Positions 1-9,188 are shown, numbered from the stretch's first letter. The stretch: 64,000 nucleotides of DNA from Bradyrhizobium sp. 21 (GCF_023073335.1 NZ_JADPJG010000003.1:99789-163788); one strand, 5' to 3'. The notes: generated from the sequence alone by a model not told the origin. Program-made: numbers and translations.

Positions 1-726
1 GCGCTCGGCAACGCCGTCGGCGACGGCAACGGCTTTGCGGACTGGATGATGTGGTCGCACAACGCCGCTCTGCTGGACGAGGAAGGCAATGTCACCATCA
101 ACAGCAAGGAGACCATCGCGGCGCTGAACTATGTCAAGGAACTCTATCCGACCTTCATCGCCGGCACACCGTCCTGGAACGACGTCAGCAACAACCGCGC
201 CTATTCTTCGCAGGAAATCGCGCTGACGGCGAACGGCGTCTCGCTGTATTTTTCGCTGAAGAACGATCCGGCGCTGGCGGCAATTGCCGAAGATTCCGAA
301 CATCAGCTGTTGCCGAAGGGTCTTGCGCCGACGTCACCGATGTCGGGACTGACGCTCAACGCCATGGTGTTCAAGCACAGCCTGTATCCCAATGCCGCGA
401 AGGCCTTCCTGCAATACATGCTGGAAAAGGACCAGTACGAGCCGTGGCTCAACGCCAACAGCGGCTACTGGTCGCAACCGCTGGCGGCCTATGCTGATGC
501 GGCCGTGTGGTCAGGCGATCCCAAGGTCGCGATCTTCAAGAACACCATGAACAGCACGTATTACGCCGGCTACAGGGGTCCGATTTCGACCGCCACCGGT
601 GCTGTTCGCGCGGACTACGTGACGGTGCAGATGTTCGCCTCGGTCGCGACCGGTGCATCGACACCCGAAACGGCGGCCGCGGAGGCAGAGCAACGTTGCA
701 AGCGGTACTTCCGGCGTCAGAGGTAA
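1..726 (+). CDS. ABC transporter substrate-binding protein, family 1 (C-terminal part)
   Basis: The reading frame is open from the first base of the window, so the N-terminus and signal peptide lie outside. About 241 residues remain. They read like the C-terminal lobe of a family 1 (sugar/glycerol-phosphate type) periplasmic binding protein, with a stretch around NAMVFKHSLYPNAAKAFLQ that is typical of the 'pack members into the binding lobe' helix of this family. Two MalF/MalG-type permeases follow, so it most likely delivers a carbohydrate to that importer. The sugar cannot be named. The tail (EAEQRCKRYFRR) is basic. Family assignment is by pattern and context; confidence is good for the class, low for substrate. 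Confidence 0.85.
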   Translation, partial: ALGNAVGDGNGFADWMMWSHNAALLDEEGNVTINSKETIAALNYVKELYPTFIAGTPSWNDVSNNRAYSSQEIALTANGVSLYFSLKNDPALAAIAEDSEHQLLPKGLAPTSPMSGLTLNAMVFKHSLYPNAAKAFLQYMLEKDQYEPWLNANSGYWSQPLAAYADAAVWSGDPKVAIFKNTMNSTYYAGYRGPISTATGAVRADYVTVQMFASVATGASTPETAAAEAEQRCKRYFRRQR

Positions 727-738
727 GACGGAGCGATC

Positions 739-822
739 GTCATTGCGAGGAGCGAAGCGACGAAGCAATCCAGACTGCAACCGCGGAAACAGACTGGATT
801 GCCTCGCTTCGCTCGCAATGAC
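739..822. repeat. Short palindromic intergenic element, copy 1
   Basis: The arm at 739-773 begins gtcattgcgaggagcgaag and the arm at 794-822 ends cttcgctcgcaatgac, its near-perfect reverse complement. The two arms would fold into a long hairpin with a roughly 20-base loop. It fills the gap between the binding protein gene and the first permease. A related, more diverged copy is at 14441-14525. Such elements are widespread in Bradyrhizobium intergenic DNA. It could also act as an mRNA stabiliser or attenuator between the binding protein and permeases. Confidence 0.85.
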
Positions 823-857
823 GGTATGGTGACCCTCAACGACAGGACAACGACCCG

Positions 858-1814
858 ATGTCCGTGACCACCCTCTCCTCTCCCGCTTTGGTGCAGCGGC
901 AGCCGTCGTGGCTGGTGCGGTTGTTCGACTACAAGCCGTTTCTGATCGTGATGTGCCTTGCGCCCGCGATCGGCCTGCTCGCGGTATTCCTGACCTATCC
1001 GCTCGGCCTCGGCATCTGGCTTGCCTTCACCGACACCACGATCGGCCGACGCGGTGTCTTCGTGGGTTTCGAGAATTTCCAGTATCTGCTCACCGATCCC
1101 CTGTGGTGGAACGCGGTGTTCTACAGCGTGGTCTACACGGGAATCGCGACCTTCGGAAAATTTGCGCTGGGCTTCTGGCTGGCGCTGCTGCTCAACAACC
1201 ATTTTCCGTTCAAGAGCCTGCTCCGCGCGATCATCCTGCTGCCCTGGATCGTGCCGACGGTGCTCTCGGCGCTGGCGTTCTGGTGGATCTACGACCCGCA
1301 ATTCTCGATCATCTCCTACCTGCTGGTCGACGTGCTGCATTGGCGGTCGAGCAATGTCGACTTCCTCGGCTCGCCCTGGCCGGCGCGCTTCTCGCTGATC
1401 GCGGCCAACATCTGGCGCGGCATACCATTCGTCGCGATCTCGCTGCTGGCGGGCCTGCAGACCATTTCGCCCTCGCTCTACGAGGCCGCGATGCTCGACG
1501 GCGCCAGCGCCTGGCAACGTTTCCGCTACATCACCTTCCCGATGATGATGCCGATCCTCGCCATCGTCATGACTTTCTCGATCATCTTCACGTTTACCGA
1601 CTTCCAGCTCGTCTACGCGATCACGCGTGGCGGCCCCGTGAATTCGACCCATTTGCTGGCAACGCTGGCCTTCCAGCGCGGCATCGCCGGCGGCGAGCTC
1701 GGCGAAGGCGCCGCGATCGCGGTGTCGATGATCCCGTTCCTGGTGTTCGCGACGCTGTTCTCCTATTTCGGCCTGGCGCGCCGCAAATGGCAGCAGGGAG
1801 AGAGCAATGACTGA
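858..1814 (+). CDS. ABC transporter permease, MalF/UgpA type
   Basis: This 318-residue inner-membrane protein has about six membrane segments. Its cytoplasmic EAA loop, which docks on the ATPase, is near residues 208-228 (EAAMLDGASAWQRF). The length and N-terminal cytoplasmic arm fit the MalF/UgpA subfamily of carbohydrate importers. It follows a family 1 binding protein and overlaps the next permease by 8 bp, so the two permeases are almost certainly co-translated. No ATPase lies next to them within the window; it may be upstream of base 1 or shared with another system. Substrate is unknown. Confidence 0.9.
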   Translation: MSVTTLSSPALVQRQPSWLVRLFDYKPFLIVMCLAPAIGLLAVFLTYPLGLGIWLAFTDTTIGRRGVFVGFENFQYLLTDPLWWNAVFYSVVYTGIATFGKFALGFWLALLLNNHFPFKSLLRAIILLPWIVPTVLSALAFWWIYDPQFSIISYLLVDVLHWRSSNVDFLGSPWPARFSLIAANIWRGIPFVAISLLAGLQTISPSLYEAAMLDGASAWQRFRYITFPMMMPILAIVMTFSIIFTFTDFQLVYAITRGGPVNSTHLLATLAFQRGIAGGELGEGAAIAVSMIPFLVFATLFSYFGLARRKWQQGESND

Positions 1815-2703
1815 CACCGTCGTGCAATCGACCGCCGACGCCAAGGCCGCCCCCGACACCATGGCCTGGGATTCCGGGATGCGGCGGCTGATGATGATCT
1901 ATCTGCCGCTCGGCTGTTTCGTGCTGATCCTGCTGTTTCCGTTCTACTGGATGGCGATCACGTCGTTCAAGCCAAACGCCGAACTGATGAACTACAAGGA
2001 ACACAACCCGTTCTGGATCTCCTCGCCGACGCTTGGCCATATCAAGCATCTCTTGTTCGACACCGCCTATCCACGCTGGCTGTGGACGACCATGATGGTC
2101 GCGATCGGCTCGACCACGCTGTCGCTGATCGCGAGCACGCTTGCCGCCTATGCGATCGAACGCCTGCGCTTCCGCGGCAGCTCCTATGTCGGTCTCGGCA
2201 TTTATCTCGCCTATCTGGTGCCGCCGTCGATCCTGTTCATTCCCCTCGCCACCGTGGTCGTGCAGTTCGGCCTGTTCGACAGTCCACTCGCGCTGATCCT
2301 GGTCTATCCGACCTTCCTGGTGCCGTTCTGCACCTGGCTGCTGATCGGCTATTTCAAGTCGATCCCCTACGAGCTCGAGGAATGCGCGCTGGTGGACGGG
2401 GCCACAAGGCTGCAGATCCTGCGCCGGATCACGCTGCCGCTCGCGGTGCCCGGCCTGATCTCGGCCGGCATCTTCTCCTTCACGCTGTCCTGGAACGAGT
2501 TCATCTACGCACTCGCCTTCATCCAGAGCGGCGCCAACAAGACCGTGCCGGTCGCGATCCTGACCGAGCTGGTCACCGGCGACGTCTACCAATGGGGTGC
2601 GCTGATGGCGGGCTCGCTGCTCGGCTCGCTGCCGGTTGCGATCTTCTACTCGCTGTTCGTGGACTATTACGTGTCGTCGCTGACCGGCGCGGTAAAGGAG
2701 TAA
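1807..2703 (+). CDS. ABC transporter permease, MalG/UgpE type
   Basis: This 298-residue membrane protein is the second permease of the importer. An EAA-type loop is near residues 188-210 (EECALVDGATRLQIL), where the canonical EAA is EEC. Its C-terminus has the FSLFVDYYV-like ending common in MalG-type subunits. The start ATG lies inside the end of the upstream permease gene (8 bp overlap), which implies translational coupling. Together with the partial binding protein at the window start it forms a carbohydrate-type ABC importer. The specific sugar cannot be read from the sequence. Confidence 0.9.
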   Translation: MTDTVVQSTADAKAAPDTMAWDSGMRRLMMIYLPLGCFVLILLFPFYWMAITSFKPNAELMNYKEHNPFWISSPTLGHIKHLLFDTAYPRWLWTTMMVAIGSTTLSLIASTLAAYAIERLRFRGSSYVGLGIYLAYLVPPSILFIPLATVVVQFGLFDSPLALILVYPTFLVPFCTWLLIGYFKSIPYELEECALVDGATRLQILRRITLPLAVPGLISAGIFSFTLSWNEFIYALAFIQSGANKTVPVAILTELVTGDVYQWGALMAGSLLGSLPVAIFYSLFVDYYVSSLTGAVKE

Positions 2704-2789
2704 CCGGCCACTGCGGCGTTTGGCCCCGGTTTCACAAATCTGCAACACGCGAACCGCATAAGGCGTGCTTCCGCCAACAGGAGACGCAC

Positions 2790-4145
2790 ATGCGCGCGAC
2801 TTTTCTCAGCACCGTCGCTACGATCATTCTGACCGCGAGCAGCGCGCTCGCGCAGAGCGAGGGCGAATTCCCGGCCAAGCTCGCCGGCCACGTGGTGATG
2901 CCGGCCGAGTCTTTCATCGACGCGCCGGCGGATGCGCCCGTTGACCTCAAGACCTCCGGCAAATACACCACCGGCAAGCGCGTCGAGGCGCTCGGCACCG
3001 TGATGGGCAAGTCGTTTGAGCGGGCGACCGGCGTGTCGCTGCCGTTCAAGGGCCAGCCGCTCCAGGGCCATTCCGGCATCAAGACCATGCCCGACGGCAC
3101 CTTCTGGGTCATCACCGACAACGGCATGGGCGCGCGCGCCAACTCGCCGGACTCGATGCTATACCTCAACCACTACAAGATGGATTGGGCCGGCGGCAAG
3201 ATCGAGCGCCTGGAGACGATCTTCCTGCACGATCCCGACAAGAAGGTGCCCTTCCGCATCGTGCACGAGGACACCCAGACGCGTTATCTCACCGGCTCCG
3301 ACTTCGACACCGAAGGCTTCCAGATCATCGGCGATACCTTCTGGATCGGCGACGAGTTCGGCCCCTACATCCTGAAGGCCGACAAGACCGGAAAAATCCT
3401 CGGCGTGTTCGAGACGGTTGCCGACGGCAAGCCGGTGCGTTCGCCGGACAACTGGGCGGTGGCGACGCCGGGCGCGCCGGGGGCGACCTACACCAACGTC
3501 AACCTCCGCCGCTCGAAGGGCTATGAGGGCTTTGCGTCCTCTAAGGACGGCAAATTCCTCTACGGCCTGCTCGAGGGTCCGCTGTGGGATGCCGAGAAGA
3601 AGGACTGGGAGAAGGTCGACGGCAAGGAAGCCTCGCGCATCCTCGAATTCGACGTCGCCGCGGAAAAGTTCACCGGCCGCTACTGGCAATATGTGTTCGA
3701 GCAGAACGGCAACGCCATCGGCGACTTCAACATGATCGACCCGAGCGCCGGCCTCATCATCGAGCGCGACAACGGCGAAGGCACGCCCGACAAGGCCTGC
3801 CCGCAGGGCACCCGCGGCGAGAACTGCTTCCCTGATGTGGCCAAGTTCAAGCGCGTCTACAAGATCGAGCTCACCGACGCCAATGTCGGCAAGCCCGTGC
3901 GCAAGATCGGCTATATCGACCTGATGAAGATCAAGGACCCCGACAAGAAGGCGAAGAAGCCGCTCAATGACGGCGTCTACACCTTCCCGTTCTTCACCAT
4001 CGAGAACGTCGATCGCGTCGACGAGACCCACATCATCGTCGGCAACGACAACAATCTGCCGTTCTCCTCCAGCCGCGATCCCAACAAGGCCGACGACGAC
4101 GAGTTCATGCTGCTCGAGGTCGCGGATTTCCTGAAGGCGAAGTAA
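2790..4145 (+). CDS. Exported esterase-like/phytase-like beta-propeller protein
   Basis: The 451-residue product starts at ATG 2790, preceded by the Shine-Dalgarno-like run acaggaga. This start gives a clean signal peptide (MRATFLSTVATIILTASSALAQ). The frame is open further upstream but those residues overlap the permease gene. The mature part matches the 'esterase-like activity of phytase' family: repeated D/G/N-rich blades with motifs such as TMPDGTFWVITDNGMG and GDTFWIGDEFGPY, which probably bind Ca2+ in a propeller. It is probably periplasmic and acts on phosphoesters. It follows the permeases by 86 bp, but a functional link is not established. Confidence 0.82.
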   Translation: MRATFLSTVATIILTASSALAQSEGEFPAKLAGHVVMPAESFIDAPADAPVDLKTSGKYTTGKRVEALGTVMGKSFERATGVSLPFKGQPLQGHSGIKTMPDGTFWVITDNGMGARANSPDSMLYLNHYKMDWAGGKIERLETIFLHDPDKKVPFRIVHEDTQTRYLTGSDFDTEGFQIIGDTFWIGDEFGPYILKADKTGKILGVFETVADGKPVRSPDNWAVATPGAPGATYTNVNLRRSKGYEGFASSKDGKFLYGLLEGPLWDAEKKDWEKVDGKEASRILEFDVAAEKFTGRYWQYVFEQNGNAIGDFNMIDPSAGLIIERDNGEGTPDKACPQGTRGENCFPDVAKFKRVYKIELTDANVGKPVRKIGYIDLMKIKDPDKKAKKPLNDGVYTFPFFTIENVDRVDETHIIVGNDNNLPFSSSRDPNKADDDEFMLLEVADFLKAK

Positions 4146-4263
4146 GGCCGACGCACTCTCAACATGGTCATCGCCTGGCTCGACCGGGCGATCCAGCACG
4201 CCGCGGCGCCTGTGATTGAATCGCAAAGCAATCGATGCGGGCGGCGGTGCCTGTTGCGGAAAG

Positions 4264-5946
4264 CTAACCCGCCGGCACGATCACCATGCTCTTGTCCTTC
4301 GGCCAGCGGATGCGCCAGGCGAAATTGATGTCCTTGACCTCGCCGGGCTTGGTGTCGAACGACCATTCCAGCACGCCGCGCTTGTCGCGGATGTTGCTCG
4401 CGGTCGGCGGCGTGGTCGCGGGCAGCATCTCGACGACGATGTCCTCGCTTTCGCTGACCGGCAACTGGTCCTCGATCGCGACCTTGATCGGGAAGTCGTG
4501 ACCGTTGCGGATCGTCGTCTTGAACGAACGCTCGTCGGTTTTCGAGGTCGTGACGATCAGTCCGGCCGAGCCCTCGTTGCGCTTGAGCACGGCGCGCTCG
4601 ACCTTGACCTTGTCGTCGGCGCCGAAGCCGAGCCGCACGATGTCATCCTTGGCCGAGCCCGAGAGCTTGCCGCGGCCGACAAAGACGCCGTCGCGATAGA
4701 TCGCGACCTTGCCCGGCAACAACGTCGTGTCGTCGGTCTGCTTGAAGCTGGCTTCGAGGAAGGCGGTCGGGTCCATCACCGGTGCCGCGCGCACCATGAG
4801 ATCGACGGGCACGTTCATCGAAGTGATGCGCAGGCTCTTGGCGCCTTCGGCGGCGCCGAGGCTAACGCGGCCTGGAATCCGGAAGGTGGCCTGGAAATCT
4901 CCGATCTCGGCAACCGCCTGCTGTTCTTCGGCGCGTTCCGCAAGATCTTCCCTGGATCTGCTGACATGGGCCGGGGCTTCCACCTTTCGCTGCATCGGGG
5001 CCGCCGCAGGCATTACCGTATCGGAGACTGAACCCAGCGCGCGCGGCTTCGGGACTTGCGGATACTGCGCGACCAGCGAATTCAGCTCCGGCGCGCTGCC
5101 GCCGCGGCCGATGCGCACCGTGGAGACGCCGAGCGTCACGTTCGACCAGTCCTCGCCGGTCGATTGCGTGACCTCGGCGCGGCGGACCAGCTCGACTTGC
5201 GGCTTGCGGTCCTTGGCGCCGGTGTCGAGCCGGGCGTCGTAGAGCGGCAACCAGCGCGCGTTACGCACCGCATAAGTCACCCGCAAGGTTGCCTTGGTTG
5301 CGGCTGCCGAGGCGACGTCGATCCGCACCTCGAGCTTGCTCGGCGGCTTGGCCGAGCGCTCGGCTTCGAGCTGCGCGATCTGGCGATCGATTTCGCGCTG
5401 TTTTCGCGTGGCGTCGCGGATCGCGGTGTCGGCGATCGCGACCTCCTCACCGACCGCGCCAAAGGCTGCCCGCCATTCGGTGATCGGCCGCGCTTCGCCC
5501 TTTTCGCCGAGGCCGGCAGGGGACGCTTCGGCAAACCGCTGAGCGAATTTACGCCGCGCGACCGCCGCATCGATTGCGCCTTGCAAATCGGAGCGCTCGT
5601 CCTTGAGCGTTTCGATGCGCTTGTCGATCTCGGACAGGTTGACCGGCGGCGCCGCACGCGGCGGCCGCGCATCGATCGTACCGATGGTGAGTTTTGCGCC
5701 CGCCTCGCCCTCGACGCGAAGGGAGGACGGATCGAGCGAGAGCGGAAAATCCTTGGCGACCAACGTGCTCTCGCCTGAGGCGAGGTCCAGTGCAATCACA
5801 CGGGTAACGGTGGCGCCATCCGGGTAAACCGTGACGGTGTCGATGGCCGATGTGGCGTCCACATCGGCGGCCCATGACGGCAACGCGCATGCCGTGGTCA
5901 TCAGAACCAGGCTCGTCGTTGCCAAATATCTTGCGGTGATGCGCAT
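4264..5946 (-). CDS. DUF4139 domain protein (mucoidy inhibitor MuiA family)
   Basis: This 560-residue exported protein starts at ATG 5946, six bases after a strong GGAGG; a TTG one codon upstream is less likely. The N-terminus (MRITARYLATTSLVLMTTACA...) is a signal peptide. The order is: an N-terminal beta domain (DUF4140, DTVTVYPDGATVTRV), a helical coiled-coil of two runs near residues 105-200 rich in E/K/R, and the C-terminal DUF4139 beta domain ending in FDTKPGEVKDINFAWRIRWP. The family is named after a mucoidy inhibitor, but its biochemistry is unknown. It stands alone, convergent with the phytase-like gene. Confidence 0.85.
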   Translation of the reverse strand: MRITARYLATTSLVLMTTACALPSWAADVDATSAIDTVTVYPDGATVTRVIALDLASGESTLVAKDFPLSLDPSSLRVEGEAGAKLTIGTIDARPPRAAPPVNLSEIDKRIETLKDERSDLQGAIDAAVARRKFAQRFAEASPAGLGEKGEARPITEWRAAFGAVGEEVAIADTAIRDATRKQREIDRQIAQLEAERSAKPPSKLEVRIDVASAAATKATLRVTYAVRNARWLPLYDARLDTGAKDRKPQVELVRRAEVTQSTGEDWSNVTLGVSTVRIGRGGSAPELNSLVAQYPQVPKPRALGSVSDTVMPAAAPMQRKVEAPAHVSRSREDLAERAEEQQAVAEIGDFQATFRIPGRVSLGAAEGAKSLRITSMNVPVDLMVRAAPVMDPTAFLEASFKQTDDTTLLPGKVAIYRDGVFVGRGKLSGSAKDDIVRLGFGADDKVKVERAVLKRNEGSAGLIVTTSKTDERSFKTTIRNGHDFPIKVAIEDQLPVSESEDIVVEMLPATTPPTASNIRDKRGVLEWSFDTKPGEVKDINFAWRIRWPKDKSMVIVPAG

Positions 5947-6115
5947 CAAGTCCCTCCTGCGGTATCGCCGCGCCGCCAGCCGGACGCGCGATCAAATGCC
6001 TCGCCAACATGATTGGACGCGGCAGGAAAGGAACTGGTTCGATTGGGGTTTCCGTGGGGCGCCGCCGCGGCGGCACCATGGCTGCGGAACGCCTCCTCGT
6101 CCGCAGCGGAAGCCT

Positions 6116-6736
6116 TTAGGCCTGGGTCGGCGTGCCCTGCCCGAAGATTCGGCGGAGCAGATCCGTCACGTTTTTGGCGCCGGCCTTCTTCAGGAGGCTG
6201 GCACGATAGCCCTCGACCGTCCGCGCGCTCAGATGCATGCGCCGGGCGATCTCCTTGTTGGTCAGGCCGTCGGCCAGATGCTCGAGCACGTCGCCTTCGC
6301 GGCCCGTCAGGGGTTCGCAGCCGGGCAACCAGCGCTGCCGGTGAGAGCCGGGCTGTGCGAACTCGTCGATGGCGGCATCGATCCGGTCGACGATGTCGTG
6401 GGTGCGGAACGGTTTTTCGATGAAGTCCGCCGCGCCGCTCTTGATCGCGTCAACCGCCATGGCGATGCTGCCGTTCGCAGAAGTCACCAGCACCGGCGCC
6501 ATGCAATTTTCCTCACGCAGGCGCTTGAGCACCTCGAGACCGGAGCGATCGGGTGGCATCTCCAACAACACGCAGGCCGGCATCCGTGCCTTCGCTTCGG
6601 ACAACAACGACGCACCGTCGGCGAAGCAGATCACGTCATAGGCGCTCTTTTGGAGCGCGGTGGAAAGTTGTTCGCGGGAGGCGGCGTCGGTGTCGATGAC
6701 GAATACCTCACCCTTGGAAAGCATGTTTCCCGGCAT
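6116..6736 (-). CDS. FixJ/NarL-type response regulator with degenerate receiver
   Basis: The 206-residue protein has an N-terminal receiver (about 8-125) and a C-terminal LuxR-type helix-turn-helix (about 140-200; LTGREGDVLEHLADGLTNKEIA). The receiver keeps D15, the beta-4 Ser (VTSANG) and the conserved Lys (FIEKPF). The acceptor region reads CVLLEMPPDRSG: Glu59 stands near where the phosphorylatable Asp belongs, and the loop is one residue short compared with the usual D-x-x-M-P-x-x-x-G. Phosphorylation by the normal route is therefore doubtful. No sensor kinase is adjacent. It is divergent from an AraC gene. DNA-binding role is secure; signal input is not. Confidence 0.88.
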   Translation of the reverse strand: MPGNMLSKGEVFVIDTDAASREQLSTALQKSAYDVICFADGASLLSEAKARMPACVLLEMPPDRSGLEVLKRLREENCMAPVLVTSANGSIAMAVDAIKSGAADFIEKPFRTHDIVDRIDAAIDEFAQPGSHRQRWLPGCEPLTGREGDVLEHLADGLTNKEIARRMHLSARTVEGYRASLLKKAGAKNVTDLLRRIFGQGTPTQA

Positions 6737-6878
6737 AATCCCGATCCAATAATGTCTTGGTCAAATGATCCGAGACGGCTGCGGGGCCCATCGCGCCGCG
6801 CCGTCATGTGCACGGCATTCACGCCCGTGCTTCGGTTTTACTTATGTATGTTCCACCCTGTTCCCGGATTTGACGGAT

Positions 6879-6906
6879 CGGGACAGAAACTTTACATTTC
6901 GGGACA
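6879..6906 (+). promoter_or_regulatory. Direct repeat, possible operator upstream of the AraC gene
   Basis: The 7-mer cgggaca occurs at 6879-6885 and again at 6900-6906, exactly 21 bp apart, which places both on the same DNA face. The second copy ends 30 bp before the ATG at 6937. AraC-family proteins often bind direct half-sites about two helical turns apart, so an autoregulatory operator is plausible. This is inference from spacing only. Confidence 0.35.
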
Positions 6907-6936
6907 TCGGCGGGAGTGGCGGGCAGGAACGGTCGC

Positions 6937-7974
6937 ATGATCGACCTCATTCGCAGCGCAGGCTTGAGCTACTACCCGGAGGTGGCCCGGTCGGTTGGGC
7001 TCGACCCCAAACAGATGATGCGCAAGGTCAGGCTGCCGCTAGCCTGCCTCGACAAGCCCGACACGCCCATCGCCGTCACGGGCCTGCGCCGCCTGCTCGA
7101 ATTGTCGGCAGAGGCTTCAGGTGCCGAAGATTTCGGCTTGCGGCTCGCCGAGCGCGGCGGCCTGACCAATTTCGGCGCGGTCGGCCTGATCGTGCGCGAA
7201 CAGGCGACCGTCGGCGAGGCGATCGAAGCATTCTCGCGCTTCATCCCGATCCATCACGACGGCATGAAGCTGGGCGTCACCCGCAACAAGCACACCGTGA
7301 CCGTCACGCTGCATCTGCGCGGCCGGCAACCGACTGCGCCGCGCCAGTCGATCGACATGGCCCTCGGCAGCGTCCACCGCATCATCCAGTCGCTGTTCGG
7401 CAGCGATTGGCGGCCGCAGGAAGTGCACCTGCATTATCCATCGCCGCACGACCGCAAGCGCTACCGCGAGTTCTACGGCTGCCGTGTGACCTTCAACGCG
7501 GAGGACGATTCGATCCTGTTGTCGGCCCACGACATGGAGCGCCGGATCCCGAGCGCGCATCCGCTGATCGCGAGCTACCTGCGCAAGCGGATCGAGGCGA
7601 TCGAGACGCGGCCGGCGGGCTGGGAGGAGAAGGTGGACGAGGTCGTGCGTCTCCTGCTCGCCAGCGGCGACTGCACGGTCGAGCGCGTCGCCGAGCACCT
7701 CGCCTGCACCCGTCGCACTATCCACCGCCACCTCGCCGCATCAGGCACCAGCTTCTCGGCCATTCTCGACGCACAGCGCGCCGATCTCGTGATCCAGCTG
7801 ATCGACGACCCCGGCCGGCCGCTGGCCGACATCGCCGTGCAGCTCGGATTCTCCGCGCAGAGCGCCATGGCGCGCTGGTTCCGCGGTCGCTTCGGCTGCA
7901 CCATCACTGCGTGGCGCAAAGGTGTGCGGCCACCGGCAGCAACGACCACGGTGCCCCCGGCAAGCGCGGCTTAA
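6937..7974 (+). CDS. AraC family transcriptional regulator
   Basis: I take ATG 6937 (345 residues) because AGGAA sits 7 bases before it; an in-frame GTG at 6916 lacks such a site. Residues 1-190 match the arabinose-binding-like N-terminal domain of the OruR/ArgR-type AraC group (MIDLIRSAGLSYYPEVARSV; GLRLAERGGLTNFG). The C-terminal ~100 residues form the double helix-turn-helix, with CTVERVAEHLACTRRTIHRH and a second helix in PLADIAVQLGFSAQSAMARW. It probably controls an amino-acid or fatty-acid related catabolic gene, but no target is visible next to it. Its neighbour nnrS is convergent and ends 2 bp away. Confidence 0.9.
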   Translation: MIDLIRSAGLSYYPEVARSVGLDPKQMMRKVRLPLACLDKPDTPIAVTGLRRLLELSAEASGAEDFGLRLAERGGLTNFGAVGLIVREQATVGEAIEAFSRFIPIHHDGMKLGVTRNKHTVTVTLHLRGRQPTAPRQSIDMALGSVHRIIQSLFGSDWRPQEVHLHYPSPHDRKRYREFYGCRVTFNAEDDSILLSAHDMERRIPSAHPLIASYLRKRIEAIETRPAGWEEKVDEVVRLLLASGDCTVERVAEHLACTRRTIHRHLAASGTSFSAILDAQRADLVIQLIDDPGRPLADIAVQLGFSAQSAMARWFRGRFGCTITAWRKGVRPPAATTTVPPASAA

Positions 7975-7976
7975 AT

Positions 7977-9188
7977 TCAGCGTGCCGCGACGGGCACACC
8001 CATGATGGCAAGCGCGCGGCGGCGGCTGCCGGCGAGCAGCGGGCCGAACGCGATGGCAAAGCCGAGGAACGCGACGATCCATCCGCAGGCAGCGATGTGC
8101 AGCAACTCATCGCTGTGCGCAGGCCAAACCACCGCCGCGACCCGCACCAGCGCCGCGACGATGATCGCGGCATAGATGGCTTGTGTCGGCGGCGAAGCCG
8201 TCAGCGCCTGTCCGGTATGGCCGAGACTCGCACGGGTCATCACCGCGAGCGTCATGGTTCCGGCCGCGCCCGCCATCCAGGCGTGAATTCCCGCGCTGGG
8301 CGGCAACGCGCCGAAGACGGCAAAAGCATGCAGGAGGAAGCCGAGCGGCACGAACATATAGCCGACATGGAGGATCAGCAGCAGCCGCTCGCGGAAGGTG
8401 CGATCACCGGCCCAGCGTGCGAGCCGCAGCAAATGTAGCATGCCGACGAGCGCCATCGCCAGGCCGGTGAAGGTGCTCAACGGCGCTACGATCCACGCGA
8501 TGATCGCAATTGCGCTGCATCCGATCACCGCGCCGTCAAAGCGTCCGAACGGCACGGGCAGGCGTCCGGGATTGAACTTGACCAGCCAGTTGCGGGTGAA
8601 GCTCGGGATGATGCGACCGCCGATCAGCGAGATCATCAGCACGACCACGCCGATGCCGACACGGATGCTGACATCGGCCGCGCCCTCATAATGGGCTTCG
8701 AGATGGAAGGCAACATTGCCGGCGAGCAGCACGAGCACCAGCACCACCACGGGCAGGTTGCGCCAGTTGCGGCCGGCGATGATCTCGCGCGTTGCAGCGG
8801 CGACGACCAGCGTCAGGAAGGCGGTATCGACGACAAGCGCAAACGCCCAGCCGATATCGGCGGACAACATCACCGCGACCCGGCCAGCGAGCCAGACCAC
8901 CAACAGCGCGCCCAACGACGTCCCCTGGATCGGCAGTCGCCCGGTCCAATTCGGGATCGCCGTGAACAGGAAGCCTGTGATCACCGCCGGCAGGAAGCCG
9001 TAGAGCATCTCATGGACGTGCCAGTCGCGCGGCGCGAGGGCTGATGTCACCGACAATTCGCCATAGAACATCGGCAGCCAGGCCAGGATCGAAAGCCCGG
9101 CCTGGATCGCGGCAAGCAGGAAAAAGGGCCGAAAGCTGTTCGCAAACAGCGGCCAGCCCTCAAAGTTACGGGATCGGGCACCAGCCAT
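7977..9188 (-). CDS. nnrS: NnrS family heme/copper membrane protein
   Basis: This 403-residue polytopic protein has about 12 membrane segments and the family signatures DWHVHEMLYGF and FTAIPNWTGRLP. The start is ATG 9188, with GGAG six bases upstream; a TTG two codons earlier is less likely. NnrS proteins are linked to protection against nitric oxide and are commonly controlled by NnrR. Here it is divergent from nnrR, and a TTG-N8-CAA box at 9249-9262 lies between them, 61 bp upstream of its ATG. This agrees with anaerobic or NO-dependent expression alongside nirK. The biochemical mechanism of the family is not settled. Confidence 0.93.
   Translation of the reverse strand: MAGARSRNFEGWPLFANSFRPFFLLAAIQAGLSILAWLPMFYGELSVTSALAPRDWHVHEMLYGFLPAVITGFLFTAIPNWTGRLPIQGTSLGALLVVWLAGRVAVMLSADIGWAFALVVDTAFLTLVVAAATREIIAGRNWRNLPVVVLVLVLLAGNVAFHLEAHYEGAADVSIRVGIGVVVLMISLIGGRIIPSFTRNWLVKFNPGRLPVPFGRFDGAVIGCSAIAIIAWIVAPLSTFTGLAMALVGMLHLLRLARWAGDRTFRERLLLILHVGYMFVPLGFLLHAFAVFGALPPSAGIHAWMAGAAGTMTLAVMTRASLGHTGQALTASPPTQAIYAAIIVAALVRVAAVVWPAHSDELLHIAACGWIVAFLGFAIAFGPLLAGSRRRALAIMGVPVAAR

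Noticed and set aside
717-1862. A 381-codon open frame on the minus strand across the first permease gene
   Set aside because: It is an antisense shadow of a GC-rich gene: no ribosome site, Arg/Glu/His-rich low-complexity protein, and a real permease on the other strand. Many similar long shadow frames (for example at 16454-18388 minus, 27402-30041 plus, 38734-41241 plus) were dropped for the same reason.
6000-6115. GC-rich hairpin-like sequence between the DUF4139 and FixJ-like genes
   Set aside because: Several partial inverted repeats can be drawn in such GC-rich DNA; none has a T-run or a long perfect stem, so no terminator is claimed.
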